Shown here: piece by piece, positions 1 to 9,143 of the stretch
How the letters are laid out: every line of letters begins with the position of its first letter
Position numbering within the stretch: the stretch's first letter is position 1
Assembly (NCBI GenBank): GCA_913020705.1
Contig: CAJWBY010000050.1
Span: forward strand, 1-25,834
DNA length: 25,834 bases
DNA from: an uncultured Colwellia sp.
GTDB taxonomy: Bacteria; Pseudomonadota; Gammaproteobacteria; Enterobacterales; Alteromonadaceae
Reading direction: 5' to 3'
Notes under the pieces: model-generated
The model's input: the letters and a program-made list of their open reading frames with translations, nothing else
Told to the model about the DNA's origin: nothing
The model's database searches: none
Program-made: the position numbers and the translations under genes

Positions 1-2
1 TC

Positions 3-23
3 ACTGGAAAAATTGTCGATTAA
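3..23 (+). other. Possible 3' end of an upstream gene
   Basis: One forward frame reads six codons and then TAA at 21-23, only a few bases before the lnt start. In many gammaproteobacteria the CorC/YbeX gene lies directly upstream of lnt, so this could be the tail of that gene. Six residues cannot identify a family; the call rests on position alone. Confidence 0.25.
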
Positions 24-28
24 CTTTG

Positions 29-1603
29 ATGGTCATCAAAACACTAGGTATTAACCTAATAAAGCGCCTACGCGCTAACTTACTTAATAAGCAGAACTTA
101 CTTAGCTTTTTTTATGGGCTAAGTTTAGTACTTGCCTATGCGCCTTTTTCTCAATGGTGGGTCATGCTTATAGTTCTCCCACTATTCTTTAATTCTATTA
201 ATGGCACGGATGTAAGAACGGCGACTAAACAAGGGTTTATTTTTGCATTAGGCTGGTTTGCAAGTGGAATTAGTTGGGTACATGTCAGTATTGATCAATT
301 CGGTGGTTTGCCACTCGTTTTTTCATTATTGCTGATGTTACTACTTTGCTGTTATTTGGCACTTTACCCAGCATTGGCTTGTTATCTATCCAGTAGATTT
401 TCACCAAATAGGAAATTTTCATTATGGTTACTTCCTCCATTTTGGATGATTAGTGAGTATTTTCGTACTAACGTGTTAACAGGGTTTCCTTGGTTGTCTA
501 TCGGTTACAGCCAAATTGATGGCCCATTATCTAGTTTCGCTCCACTAATTGGTGAAGTTGGCATTAGTGCATTGTTAATAGTTATTAGCATTGCACTGAT
601 CAATACCGTTAAAGGGTTTTACCGTAAATCTCATTTCTTATTACTCTCTATCATTGCCATAGGTAGTTACTTATTAACCACCGTCACTTGGGTTAATCCC
701 ACACAGAACACAGTAAAAACAGCATTAGTTCAAGGAAATGTAGAACAATCAATGAAGTTTGAGCCAGAAAAAGAATGGCCAACAATGCTAATGTATCTTG
801 ACCACGCAAGAGAAAACTATGATGCAGATATTATTATTTGGCCAGAATCAGCTATAACAGCACAAGAACCAACTGCACAAGACTTCCTCGTGATGGCTGA
901 TAAGTCTGCCGCATTAAATAACAGTGCCATTATTACCGGGATATTAAATTATAAATTCGATTCAAAAGCATATTTCAATTCATTAGTAGTTTTAGGGAAA
1001 AAGGAAAGCGCTGATGATGTTGGCCATTACCGTTATGATCACAGCAATCGTTATTATAAAAATCATTTACTCCCAATAGGAGAATTTGTACCTTTTGGAG
1101 AATTACTGAGAAATATAGCGCCAATATTTAACCTGCCCTATTCCTCATTTACTCGAGGCAACTATGTTCAGCCAAATCTTCTCGCAAATGGTCGCCATAT
1201 CTTACCGCTAATTTGTTTTGAAATAGCGTTCCCTGAGCAACTCGCGGCTAACTTTACAGATGATACCGACATACTACTCACGGTGAGTAATGATTCATGG
1301 TTTGGAGACTCTCATGGCCCTCATCAACACTTAGAAATTGCTAGGATGCGTGCATTAGAATTTGGTCGACCATTACTTCGCGCAACAAATAATGGGGTAA
1401 CGGCCATTGTTGATCATCAAGGAAAGATTCAAGCAATACTGCCACAATTCACAGAAGCTGTTCTGAAAGCTGAAATTACCTTGGTGGAAGGAAAAACGTT
1501 CTACAGTCAATATTGGCAATTAATACACTGGCTATTTCCCTTTTTATTTTTAGTCATATTCTGCATTGTTCAGCGGTTGTTTCGTACTAATAGCACGTCA
1601 TAA
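29..1603 (+). CDS. lnt: Apolipoprotein N-acyltransferase Lnt
   Basis: Inner-membrane enzyme that adds the third acyl chain to the N-terminal cysteine of lipoproteins, the last step of lipoprotein maturation. The roughly 525-residue product has the family layout: about six to eight membrane segments in the first 220 residues, a periplasmic nitrilase-like domain at about 230-480, and one C-terminal membrane segment near 497-518. Numbering from the TTG at 26, the catalytic triad is visible: Glu274 in IIIWPESAIT, Lys345 in RYYKNHLLPIGEFVPFG and Cys397 in LPLICFEIAFPE. The length matches the usual 500-530. A TTG at 26 directly precedes the ATG at 29; no good Shine-Dalgarno is seen for either, so translation may be coupled to an upstream gene. 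I use the ATG. Family assignment is firm. Confidence 0.95.
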   Translation: MVIKTLGINLIKRLRANLLNKQNLLSFFYGLSLVLAYAPFSQWWVMLIVLPLFFNSINGTDVRTATKQGFIFALGWFASGISWVHVSIDQFGGLPLVFSLLLMLLLCCYLALYPALACYLSSRFSPNRKFSLWLLPPFWMISEYFRTNVLTGFPWLSIGYSQIDGPLSSFAPLIGEVGISALLIVISIALINTVKGFYRKSHFLLLSIIAIGSYLLTTVTWVNPTQNTVKTALVQGNVEQSMKFEPEKEWPTMLMYLDHARENYDADIIIWPESAITAQEPTAQDFLVMADKSAALNNSAIITGILNYKFDSKAYFNSLVVLGKKESADDVGHYRYDHSNRYYKNHLLPIGEFVPFGELLRNIAPIFNLPYSSFTRGNYVQPNLLANGRHILPLICFEIAFPEQLAANFTDDTDILLTVSNDSWFGDSHGPHQHLEIARMRALEFGRPLLRATNNGVTAIVDHQGKIQAILPQFTEAVLKAEITLVEGKTFYSQYWQLIHWLFPFLFLVIFCIVQRLFRTNSTS

Positions 1604-1698
1604 AATCAAACAAATCTTAATAACGTAAATTTATTTTCAAAATTTATAAACCTTTTCCCCTGTTCTCACGACTTACTTTGAGATATTCGGGGGAAATC

Positions 1699-1823
1699 AT
1701 GAAAATAAAAGACACAAGTGCACAAGTGCACAAGATATACAGGTTATTACAACCACTCATAAATCAAAACGTTTTACATTTATCGCTATTGGAGCTCTGC
1801 TAGCAGCTGTTTTAATCTGGCAA
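1699..1823 (+). other. Displaced 5' end of the adaptor gene (frameshifted)
   Basis: ATG at 1699 follows a G-rich ribosome-binding-like stretch (GGGGGAA, 1689-1696) and opens a frame that stops at TAG 1801-1803 after 34 codons. Removing one 8-bp copy of the tandem repeat at 1713-1734 joins this ATG in frame to the adaptor sequence. The N-terminus then reads MKIKDTSAQDIQVITTTHKS, followed by a hydrophobic anchor (FTFIAIGALLAAVLIWQVA), as expected of a HlyD-type adaptor. From memory, adaptors of this type often begin with a similar DTSAQD-like motif. The restored protein would have 426 residues. This is therefore the original start region, now out of frame. Confidence 0.8.
1713..1734 (+). repeat. 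8-bp tandem repeat CACAAGTG, 2.75 copies
   Basis: CACAAGTG occurs at 1713-1720 and 1721-1728, followed by CACAAG at 1729-1734. The unit is not a multiple of three, so gain or loss of one copy shifts the frame of the adaptor gene. One copy fewer than here restores the frame; the present number closes it. It lies five codons after the start ATG, a place where a slipped-strand event acts as an on/off switch. Confidence 0.9.
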
Positions 1824-2987
1824 GTGGCGCCGTCAGCTAAAAGGTGGAGCCAAGCAGAAAAATCGGTATCCATTGACCGTATAAGAATTGCCACGATTAC
1901 AAGAGGCGATTTCACTCGCGACATTTCAGTTTTAGGGCGTGTTGTTGCAGCAGTTAGTCCAACAGTTTACAGCCCTGCTGATGGCACAATCACTTTATCC
2001 ATTGAAGCAGGCCATGAAGTTAAGGCAGGACAAACCTTAGCTATGGTTGACAGTCCTGAGCTCACCAGCCAACTTTTTCAACAACAGGCAATTCTTGAAA
2101 GCTTACAATCAAGCTTTGAACGGCAAAAAATACTCGCCAAAAAACAACGGTTAATTGATCAAAAATCTGTAGATCTGGCTAATGTAAAATTAACAGCAGC
2201 AAAACGAGAAAAAAGAAGAGCAGATCAAGGTTATAAAAAAAATGCAATCAGCCAAATAGACTTTGAAAAATCACAAGACGAACTTGAGAATGCCAGCCTA
2301 TTACATAGCCATGCAGAACAAGATGCCACGCTTAACATTGAAAGTTTAGACTTTGACAGTAAGTCGCTTCTATTAGATTTACGTCGCCAAAAGTTAATGT
2401 TGTCAGAACTTCAACGTCAAGTTGACGGATTAACCATTATATCACCCGTCAATGGCATTGTTGGTAATCTGAATATTCAAAATAAAACGTTCTTAAGCAA
2501 GAACCAAGCTATCTTAACAGTCGTTGATCTAAGCCAGTTCGAGGTTGAAATTGATATACCCGAGAGCTATGCCGACGACTTAGCTTTAGGTATGGACGTT
2601 AGTATTAAGTTTGAACAAGAAAGTTTTAGTGCCCGTCTAATAACAATTTCCCCCGAAATACTGAATAATCAGGTTACTGGACGGGTGCGCTTCTTAACCG
2701 ATATGCCAAGAAAACTTCGCCAAAACCAACGGCTAAATACCCAAATAATTCTTGAACAAAAATCAGATATTCTCCAAGTAAAACGTGGCCAGTTCCTAGA
2801 AAGCAGTGGTGGACGATATGCCTATTTAATAAAGGATGGCCTTGCCGAAAAAATAGCCATTACGACAGGCGCTAGAAGTTTAAGTCATGTTGAAGTACTT
2901 AATGGTTTATCTGAAGGCGATCAAATCATCATCTCTGGAACCGACAGTTTCAATTCTGCTGAGAAGATATTACTCAGCCAAAACTAA
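1824..2987 (+). CDS. HlyD/MacA-type periplasmic adaptor, 5' frameshifted
   Basis: Periplasmic adaptor subunit (membrane-fusion protein) of a MacAB-like ABC exporter, linking the inner-membrane permeases to an outer-membrane channel. The open frame encodes 387 residues from a GTG: a first half-lipoyl segment (SPADGTITLSIEAGHEVKAGQTLAMVDSPE, split here only by position, about residues 50-80), an alpha-helical hairpin with many Gln/Lys/Leu at about 85-200, the second lipoyl half (TIISPVNGIVGNL, near 208-220), and beta-barrel and membrane-proximal domains to the end. The GTG has no ribosome binding site and lies after the membrane anchor, so it is not the true start. The native ATG at 1699 is out of frame because of an 8-bp duplication. 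ATPase and permease genes follow 55 bp downstream. A truncated product without its anchor would probably not work; whether the gene is off, dying or switching cannot be told from one sequence. Confidence 0.85.
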   Translation: MAPSAKRWSQAEKSVSIDRIRIATITRGDFTRDISVLGRVVAAVSPTVYSPADGTITLSIEAGHEVKAGQTLAMVDSPELTSQLFQQQAILESLQSSFERQKILAKKQRLIDQKSVDLANVKLTAAKREKRRADQGYKKNAISQIDFEKSQDELENASLLHSHAEQDATLNIESLDFDSKSLLLDLRRQKLMLSELQRQVDGLTIISPVNGIVGNLNIQNKTFLSKNQAILTVVDLSQFEVEIDIPESYADDLALGMDVSIKFEQESFSARLITISPEILNNQVTGRVRFLTDMPRKLRQNQRLNTQIILEQKSDILQVKRGQFLESSGGRYAYLIKDGLAEKIAITTGARSLSHVEVLNGLSEGDQIIISGTDSFNSAEKILLSQN

Positions 2988-3042
2988 TCATACATTTAAA
3001 AAAACCAAATAATAAATATTTAACAAAGAAAGGATCCTAATT

Positions 3043-3735
3043 ATGCTTGTTATGAAAAATGTTAATAAAATATTTCAAATCGCTGATATTCAAACCCATG
3101 CACTACGAGATTTCAACTTAATCGTAAATGAAGGAGACTTTCTCAGTGTAACGGGTCCTTCTGGCTCAGGTAAAACAACTTTTTTAAACATTGCCGGACT
3201 ACTTGAAACTTATACAAATGGTGATTTTTTACTTGATGGAGAAGATGTTGGTCAATTAAATGATAAAGGCCGTTCAAGAATGCGCAATGAAAAAATAGGC
3301 TTCATCTTTCAAGGTTTTAATTTAATTCCTGATTTGAATCTTTTTGACAATGTTGATGTTCCCTTACGTTACCGAGGTTTCAATTCGAAAGAACGTAAAC
3401 GCAGAATCTTAGAGAGCTTAGATCGTGTTGGTTTAGCTTCACGTTTGAAACATTTACCTAGTCAATTATCAGGAGGGCAACAACAACGAGTGGCGATTGC
3501 TAGAGCTCTAGCCACTGATCCGCGCTTTCTTTTAGCCGATGAACCTACCGGTAATTTAGATTCAGAAATGGCGCAAGGTGTGATGAGTTTATTAGAGGAA
3601 ATTAATCAACAAGGCACCACTATTATCATGGTCACTCATGATGCCACATTAGCTAAAAGAGCGAGACGCCAAGTACAAGTAAAAGATGGCCGTGTCAGTG
3701 AATTAGACCTTATTAGCCATAGAGCTATCGCTTAA
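3043..3735 (+). CDS. ABC exporter ATPase, LolD/MacB type
   Basis: ATP-binding subunit of a MacB/LolD-type transporter, which drives mechanotransmission across the periplasm, not classical substrate translocation. All nucleotide-binding motifs are intact in its 230 residues: Walker A GPSGSGKT (38-45), Q-loop Gln90 in [10 protein letters not shown], signature LSGGQQQR (142-149), Walker B FLLADEP with Glu167, and H-loop His199. The ATG at 3043 has AGGA at 3031-3034, 8 nt upstream; an alternative ATG is three codons in. It sits between the adaptor and two permease genes (20-bp gap to the next), so the four form one operon. Substrate unknown. Confidence 0.93.
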   Translation: MLVMKNVNKIFQIADIQTHALRDFNLIVNEGDFLSVTGPSGSGKTTFLNIAGLLETYTNGDFLLDGEDVGQLNDKGRSRMRNEKIGFIFQGFNLIPDLNLFDNVDVPLRYRGFNSKERKRRILESLDRVGLASRLKHLPSQLSGGQQQRVAIARALATDPRFLLADEPTGNLDSEMAQGVMSLLEEINQQGTTIIMVTHDATLAKRARRQVQVKDGRVSELDLISHRAIA

Positions 3736-3755
3736 TTATTAGAACGGGCTTTATC

Positions 3756-5066
3756 ATGTTTAATTATTATTTAAAAATTGCGTGGATCAGTATTTTGCGA
3801 CATTGGGGCTTAAGCCTTTTGATGGTTTCTGCTATTGGCTTGGGTATTGGTGCTGCAATGACGACTATCACGGTAAATTATTTAATGTCTGCTGATCCCA
3901 TTCCTCATAAGAGTAAGCAGTTGTTTTATGTACAACTCGATAGTTGGGATGTTAACGATCCTTTTGATGAAGGTTTAAATCCACCAGATCAACTTACCTA
4001 CATCGATACCACAAACTTGATGAACGCACAAAAAGCGTTTCGTCAAAACGCACAGGCACAAGCAAGTGCTGTAATCGAACCCAATGATCCTGAATTATTG
4101 CCAATGACTGTAAATGGACGCGCTAACTCTGCAGATTTTTTCATTATGTTTGATGTTCCTTTTATTTACGGCAGTGGTTGGACACACGAGGCAGATGTTA
4201 ATAAAGAACAAGTTATTGTGCTAAACAAAGAGACAAACGATAAACTTTTTGGGGGTAAAAACTCCGTAGGACAAACAATAAAATTAGATGGCAATTTTTT
4301 TAAAATTGTTGGTGTTATCGACAAATGGCAGCCAAAACCGCGCTTTTATGATATTACCACGGGCGCCTTTAATGACTCTGAAGATATCTTTGTGCCTTTT
4401 AGCATGATAGCCGAACAAAAGATTAGTCGTTCAGGTAATAATAGTTGTTGGAAGCCTTTTGGAGATGGGTTTGCCGCTTATTTAGCATCGGAATGTATTT
4501 GGACACAATTTTGGGTTGAATTAAAAACCGAGCAAGATAAACAAGATTACCAAACTTTTTTAAATGCGTATGTTGAAGAGCAAAAAGCTTACGGCCGTTT
4601 TTTACGCCCGATGGACAATAGATTAAGTAATGTTATGGAGTGGCTTGAAAATCAAGAAGTTGTCGCTGATGACGCTAAAATGATGATGGCAATGTCTGTA
4701 ATGTTTTTAATCGTTTGTTTGTTAAATACCGTTGGCTTACTCCTAGCCAAGTTCTTAGGTAAAGCGCCTGAAATTGGTTTACGCCAAGCTCTTGGTGCAA
4801 GTAGAGCTACACTATTCAGTCAATATATTATCGAATCAGCTTGTATAGGTATAGCGGGTGGAATATTAGGATTAGGGTTAGCATTTTTAGGCCTGATGGG
4901 CGTTGAGAGCCTTTATGGTGAATACATGCAAGGACTTGCCACACTCGATGGAACAATGATGATTTTAGCACTGATTATTGCTTTAGTTTCATCAATCCTC
5001 TCAGGCATATATCCCACTTGGCGAGCTTGTAATATTCAGCCCGCTCAACAACTGAAAAGCCAATAA
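3756..5066 (+). CDS. FtsX/MacB-type ABC permease (first of pair)
   Basis: Inner-membrane subunit of the exporter, 436 residues with the MacB layout: one N-terminal membrane helix (about 17-42), a large periplasmic domain (about 45-305), then three helices (about 308-332, 355-382, 400-421). The conserved cytoplasmic coupling motif follows helix 2 as EIGLRQALGASR (339-350). The periplasmic domain has two cysteines, Cys231 and Cys247, that could form a disulfide. The next gene, 12 bp downstream, encodes a second permease of the same architecture but low similarity, so a heterodimeric permease with one shared ATPase is likely. Substrate unknown; macrolide export should not be assumed. Confidence 0.88.
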   Translation: MFNYYLKIAWISILRHWGLSLLMVSAIGLGIGAAMTTITVNYLMSADPIPHKSKQLFYVQLDSWDVNDPFDEGLNPPDQLTYIDTTNLMNAQKAFRQNAQAQASAVIEPNDPELLPMTVNGRANSADFFIMFDVPFIYGSGWTHEADVNKEQVIVLNKETNDKLFGGKNSVGQTIKLDGNFFKIVGVIDKWQPKPRFYDITTGAFNDSEDIFVPFSMIAEQKISRSGNNSCWKPFGDGFAAYLASECIWTQFWVELKTEQDKQDYQTFLNAYVEEQKAYGRFLRPMDNRLSNVMEWLENQEVVADDAKMMMAMSVMFLIVCLLNTVGLLLAKFLGKAPEIGLRQALGASRATLFSQYIIESACIGIAGGILGLGLAFLGLMGVESLYGEYMQGLATLDGTMMILALIIALVSSILSGIYPTWRACNIQPAQQLKSQ

Positions 5067-5078
5067 TAAGGAACTGTC

Positions 5079-6293
5079 ATGTTAGAAATAGGATTGATAT
5101 TTCGCGCCTTAATGCGCAATAAAATGGGTGCCTTACTTATCGCATTTCAAATAGCCTTAACCATGGCGATTATGGTAAATGCTATATTTATGATCCAAGA
5201 TAGGCAACAACAAATGAAACGACCAAGCGGTATTGACGAGAATAATACTTTTTATTTAACCAATACCGTATTCGCTCAAGATCACAATTTTCAAGCAGAA
5301 CTACAGACAGACTTGAATAAGATAAGAAAAACACCTGGCATTGTAGATGCAATACAAATCAATGCTATACCTCTTAGTGGTGGTGGTTGGTCTATGTCAT
5401 TACAGCTCGAACCAGGGGAGGATAAGGATGCGATAGGAAGTGCACTCTACATGGTTGATGAACATGGAATTAACACAATGGGCTTAACGCTTATTGCAGG
5501 AGAGAACTTTTCCCAAGAAGACATTCAATGGCGTGGCGAGGGTCAATCAAAATGGCCACCTAAAACCATAATAACAAAAGCATTTGCTTCACAACTTTTT
5601 CCAGATGATTGGCAATCGGCAATTGGAAAAACCTTTTATATTTCACAATCTCAACCCATGCAAATAATAGGCATAGTTGAAGCATTGCAAGCTCCCTGGA
5701 ATGGTTGGGATGGTGTTGAACGAAGTATGTTAGTTCCTTTTCAAATGGAATCGTCAAGTAGTTATTATTTGATTCGCACGGAAGCTGGAAAACGCGATCA
5801 GATGATGCCAATCATAGAGAAGGAGTTAGCTGAAAGAAACAAAGGCCGAATAATTCGTAGAGTTACCACAATTGAAGATACTCGAAAACGCAGTTATCGC
5901 CAGCATAACGCGACGAATAAAATATTAACCACTGTTGTAACAACACTCACACTGATCACAAGCTTTGGTATTGTTGGTTTAGCCATTTTTAGTATTAACC
6001 GTAGAACTAAACAAATAGGAACAAGACGTGCTTTAGGAGCAAACCGTTGGCAGATTATGCGCTACTTTATGGTGGAGAATTTTATAATATCTGCCGTTGG
6101 TGTAATCATTGGTTCATTAGCTGCTGTTGGTTTGAATATGTGGCTTGTATCGACTTTTAACTTAACACCTATTAGTTTTAAATTAGTTTTATTTGGTGTT
6201 GTGACCTTATTTCTAGTTGGTCAGCTGGCGGTATTATACCCAGCAAGAAAAGCAGCACTCATTCCTCCAGCAACAGCAACAAGAACAATTTAG
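5079..6293 (+). CDS. FtsX/MacB-type ABC permease (second of pair)
   Basis: Second permease of the operon, 404 residues. It has an N-terminal helix at about 15-39, a periplasmic domain to about 280, and helices at about 284-306, 331-356 and 368-386. The coupling motif is QIGTRRALGANR (312-323), equivalent to that of its neighbour. Its start lies 12 bp after the previous stop, with AAGGA shortly before the ATG. It is the last gene of the operon: a strong hairpin terminator follows about 40 bp after the stop. It probably pairs with the preceding permease. Confidence 0.88.
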   Translation: MLEIGLIFRALMRNKMGALLIAFQIALTMAIMVNAIFMIQDRQQQMKRPSGIDENNTFYLTNTVFAQDHNFQAELQTDLNKIRKTPGIVDAIQINAIPLSGGGWSMSLQLEPGEDKDAIGSALYMVDEHGINTMGLTLIAGENFSQEDIQWRGEGQSKWPPKTIITKAFASQLFPDDWQSAIGKTFYISQSQPMQIIGIVEALQAPWNGWDGVERSMLVPFQMESSSSYYLIRTEAGKRDQMMPIIEKELAERNKGRIIRRVTTIEDTRKRSYRQHNATNKILTTVVTTLTLITSFGIVGLAIFSINRRTKQIGTRRALGANRWQIMRYFMVENFIISAVGVIIGSLAAVGLNMWLVSTFNLTPISFKLVLFGVVTLFLVGQLAVLYPARKAALIPPATATRTI

Positions 6294-6334
6294 TTAAAAT
6301 TAAGTTCTACTGAAAGATCACTTTGTTGGATTTT

Positions 6335-6363
6335 AAAAGGGCACTATTTTAGTGCCCTTTTTT
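6335..6363 (+). terminator. Rho-independent terminator of the ABC export operon
   Basis: GGGCACTA (6339-6346), loop TTT, TAGTGCCC (6350-6357), followed by a run of T. The stem is an uninterrupted 8 bp, extended by A/T pairs on both sides, and lies 40 bp after the permease stop. Confidence 0.9.
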
Positions 6364-6367
6364 ATTG

Positions 6368-6387
6368 TTAATAATTAGTATTATTAA
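6368..6387. repeat. AT-rich palindrome upstream of the amidohydrolase gene
   Basis: TTAATAAT (6368-6375), four bases, then ATTATTAA (6380-6387). It lies about 50 bp before the start codon and could be an operator half-site pair, but a palindrome of only A and T is easily produced by chance in such AT-rich DNA. Confidence 0.3.
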
Positions 6388-6436
6388 AAAAAGACATGAT
6401 AAAGTGAAACACTGATTTCCTTAAAATAATTATAAT

Positions 6437-8098
6437 ATGAAAAAGTCATCCAAACTATTTAGCGCCGTATTACTGAGCTTTAGCCTTGTTACTCAAATGG
6501 CAATTGCTCAAACAACTTTAATTAAAAACGTACAGGGTTACACTCTTGAAGGAAGTAAATTAAAGCAATTTAATGCAATACAATTTACTGATGACAAGAT
6601 TGATAAATTATTTTCAAAAGATGATACGTTGCCTACATCAGAAAAAATGACCTTTATCGATGGCCATGGAAAAACCTTGATGCCTGGTTTAATTGATGCT
6701 CATGGACATATTTTAAGTTACGGTTTAAGTTTGATGCAAGCAAATGTAGGAGGTACAGTTTCTGAAAATTCAGCCGTTAAACTGGCCGTTAACTATGCAA
6801 AGCAGAATCCTAATATTACATGGATACAAGGCCGTGGCTGGAACCAAGTTCAATGGTTAAATAAAAAATTTCCTACGGCAGCATCTCTAGATGAATTTTT
6901 TCCCAATACTCCTGTTTGGTTAGACAGAGTTGACGGCCATGCTGGCTGGGCAAACACAAAAGCGATGGAGCTTGCAGGCATTACATCAAAAACTAAAAGT
7001 CCTGCCGGTGGCGAAATAATTAGAGATGAAAATAATCAACCAACTGGTGTTTTTATTGATAATGCTATGGACTTGATCATCAAAAGTATTGCTCCGCTTA
7101 CTCAAAAAGAACAAAAAAATGTATTACAAAAAGCACTGCATAAACTCGCATCTTATGGTTTAACCAGTGTTCATGACGCAGGAATTTTTACTGACAACTT
7201 ACAGGTATTCAAAGAGCTCAATGATGAAAATTTATTGCCTATTCGGGTAAATGCCATGTTGTACCTACCTTCAAGTAACTGGCAATCCACGATAAAAAAG
7301 GGGCCATTTACCAGTAAAAATGACATGCTGAACTTCAACAGTGTAAAAATTCAAGCCGATGGAGCTTTAGGTAGTCGTGGCGCTTCACTCATTGATGGAT
7401 ATTCTGATCACGCTGGCCATAAAGGACTTTTGCTACATGACAAAGAAAGCTTAAATTTGTATATGAAAACGGCGATGAATGCTGGATTTCAAGTAAATAC
7501 CCATGCCATTGGTGATAATGCTAACAAAGTAGTTCTAGATTCTTATCAAGCACTTATAAAAACTACAAATAGTCGTGCACTTCGCCATCGTATTGAACAT
7601 GCGCAAATACTACAGTTAAGCGATATCCCTCGCTTTGCTGAACTTAATGTCATCGCTTCGATGCAAGCGACTCATGCCACTAGTGATAAAAACATGGCAG
7701 TTGACCGTATTGGTAAAAAACGTATTTTAGGTGCTTATGCGTGGCGCAAGCTAATTGACGCTCAAGCCGTTATTGCTGCAGGCTCAGATTTCCCTGTAGA
7801 ATCTCCTAATCCGTTTTTTGGCTTACACTCATCAGTAACACGTCAAGATCATCAAAATCAACCTAAAAATGGTTGGTACGCTGAAGAAAGTATGACTCGA
7901 CTCGAAGCCTTGCGAAGCTTTACCATAGATGCCGCATATTCAGGGCACCAAGAAAATATATTAGGGAGCTTGGAAAAGGGTAAAAAAGCAGATTTCATCT
8001 TATTAGAGAATAATTACTTTACCGAAAACCAAGAAGACATCTGGAAAAATAAAGTATTAGCTACATGGGTTAATGGTAAAAAGGTATACCAACTATAA
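6437..8098 (+). CDS. Secreted amidohydrolase, YtcJ-like (Amidohydro_3)
   Basis: Metal-dependent hydrolase of the amidohydrolase superfamily, 553 residues, probably cleaving an amide or similar bond in the periplasm; substrate unknown. A Sec signal peptide (residues 1-24, ending AIA|Q) precedes the TIM-barrel enzyme. Metal-site candidates are the HxH pair His89/His91 in LIDAHGHI, Lys304 in VKIQADGALGSRGA (possible carboxylated bridging lysine), His356 in VNTHAIGDNAN, His388 in HRIEHAQ and Asp451 in AGSDFPVESPNP. The C-terminal strand LEKGKKADFILLE is typical of the superfamily. The ATG at 6437 has no recognisable Shine-Dalgarno, but the signal peptide begins there. It is a single-gene unit between two terminators. 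Confidence 0.88.
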   Translation: MKKSSKLFSAVLLSFSLVTQMAIAQTTLIKNVQGYTLEGSKLKQFNAIQFTDDKIDKLFSKDDTLPTSEKMTFIDGHGKTLMPGLIDAHGHILSYGLSLMQANVGGTVSENSAVKLAVNYAKQNPNITWIQGRGWNQVQWLNKKFPTAASLDEFFPNTPVWLDRVDGHAGWANTKAMELAGITSKTKSPAGGEIIRDENNQPTGVFIDNAMDLIIKSIAPLTQKEQKNVLQKALHKLASYGLTSVHDAGIFTDNLQVFKELNDENLLPIRVNAMLYLPSSNWQSTIKKGPFTSKNDMLNFNSVKIQADGALGSRGASLIDGYSDHAGHKGLLLHDKESLNLYMKTAMNAGFQVNTHAIGDNANKVVLDSYQALIKTTNSRALRHRIEHAQILQLSDIPRFAELNVIASMQATHATSDKNMAVDRIGKKRILGAYAWRKLIDAQAVIAAGSDFPVESPNPFFGLHSSVTRQDHQNQPKNGWYAEESMTRLEALRSFTIDAAYSGHQENILGSLEKGKKADFILLENNYFTENQEDIWKNKVLATWVNGKKVYQL

Positions 8099-8124
8099 TC
8101 AGCGTTTTTAATAAGCTATGACAT

Positions 8125-8155
8125 AAAAAAGCCCTAATATAATTAGGGCTTTTTT
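8125..8155. terminator. Bidirectional terminator between convergent genes
   Basis: GCCCTAAT (8131-8138), loop ATA, ATTAGGGC (8142-8149), with six A before and six T after, so it can end transcription from both sides. It lies between the convergent amidohydrolase and diguanylate cyclase genes. Confidence 0.9.
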
Positions 8156-8181
8156 GTACGTTACTTATAGCGAATAAACTA

Positions 8182-9141
8182 TTACTTCTTGTGCATCGTA
8201 ACTTTGTTTCGACCTGCATCTTTTGAAAGGTACATGGCTGAGTCAGCACATGCTATCCAAGCCTCATAAGTTTCAATGCTGTTGTCTATTTCAGCAATAC
8301 CCATACTGACTGTATATTTCAGATCAATATCATTATATTTAACGACTGATTTTTCAATTTCTATTCTCAAGCGTTCAGCAAATACTTTACCGCTTTCGGC
8401 TGGAGTATCAGCTAATAATATAACAAACTCTTCTCCACCATACCGCCCAGAAACATCTGTTTCACGAACATGATGGCGAATAAGCCCTGAAATATGACGA
8501 ATAACTTCATCGCCAACAACATGTCCATATGTGTCGTTAACATCTTTAAACTTATCAATGTCAATCATAACTAGGCAGCTAGGATTTTGACTACGTATCC
8601 AGCGCTTAAATTCTGCTTGTAAACAATGTTCCCAATGTGTTCGATTAAATAATTTAGTCAATCCATCTGTTTGACTCAAAATAGCTAACTCTTTATTGGC
8701 TTGCTCTAAATCTTTTTTATGAGAAGCATTATCAGTAACATCGTAAACAATTAAGCAAAGGTGTGTGACAATACCTGTTGCTGACATCAAAGGAATAAAG
8801 GTTGTATTTTGGTACATATAATCGGCCGCGCCAGTTATCGGACGGTAATTTTGAAATTTAAATAAATAGGGACGTTGCTCCCAAATTGTAAAAGCTTTAT
8901 TTTTTAATAAAAACACTGATTCTGCTTTGCGTTTAAACCAATCTTCTGGAATTTCATCAAATAAAGGGAATAGTACTTTGTCCTTTACTTCACGTGGTAA
9001 TAAACCACTGTGATTTTCCATAAAGCCATTCCATATTTGAATCTTATAATCCTTATCTAGTACGACCAGACCCACATCGATGGTGTGTAGCATTTCCATT
9101 AACCAATGTAATTCATTTATCTGTGATGTTTCTAATGACAT
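8182..9141 (-). CDS. PAS-GGDEF diguanylate cyclase
   Basis: Predicted to make cyclic di-GMP from two GTP. The 319-residue protein has an N-terminal PAS-like sensor (about 13-135: GLVVLDKDYKIQIWNGFMENHSG) and a C-terminal GGDEF domain (about 155-317). The active-site motif is GGEEF (235-239), and the inhibitory RxxD site is RETD (226-229), exactly five residues upstream, so product inhibition is expected. No signal peptide or membrane helix: cytoplasmic. Its ATG starts two bases after the stop of the upstream REC-CheC gene, implying translational coupling and a shared function; the PAS domain or the response regulator could be its input. Confidence 0.93.
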   Translation of the reverse strand: MSLETSQINELHWLMEMLHTIDVGLVVLDKDYKIQIWNGFMENHSGLLPREVKDKVLFPLFDEIPEDWFKRKAESVFLLKNKAFTIWEQRPYLFKFQNYRPITGAADYMYQNTTFIPLMSATGIVTHLCLIVYDVTDNASHKKDLEQANKELAILSQTDGLTKLFNRTHWEHCLQAEFKRWIRSQNPSCLVMIDIDKFKDVNDTYGHVVGDEVIRHISGLIRHHVRETDVSGRYGGEEFVILLADTPAESGKVFAERLRIEIEKSVVKYNDIDLKYTVSMGIAEIDNSIETYEAWIACADSAMYLSKDAGRNKVTMHKK

Positions 9142-9143
9142 AG

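Noticed and set aside
5560..5811. 83-codon minus-strand frame
   Set aside because: Antisense to the second FtsX-type permease, no ribosome site or recognisable domain.
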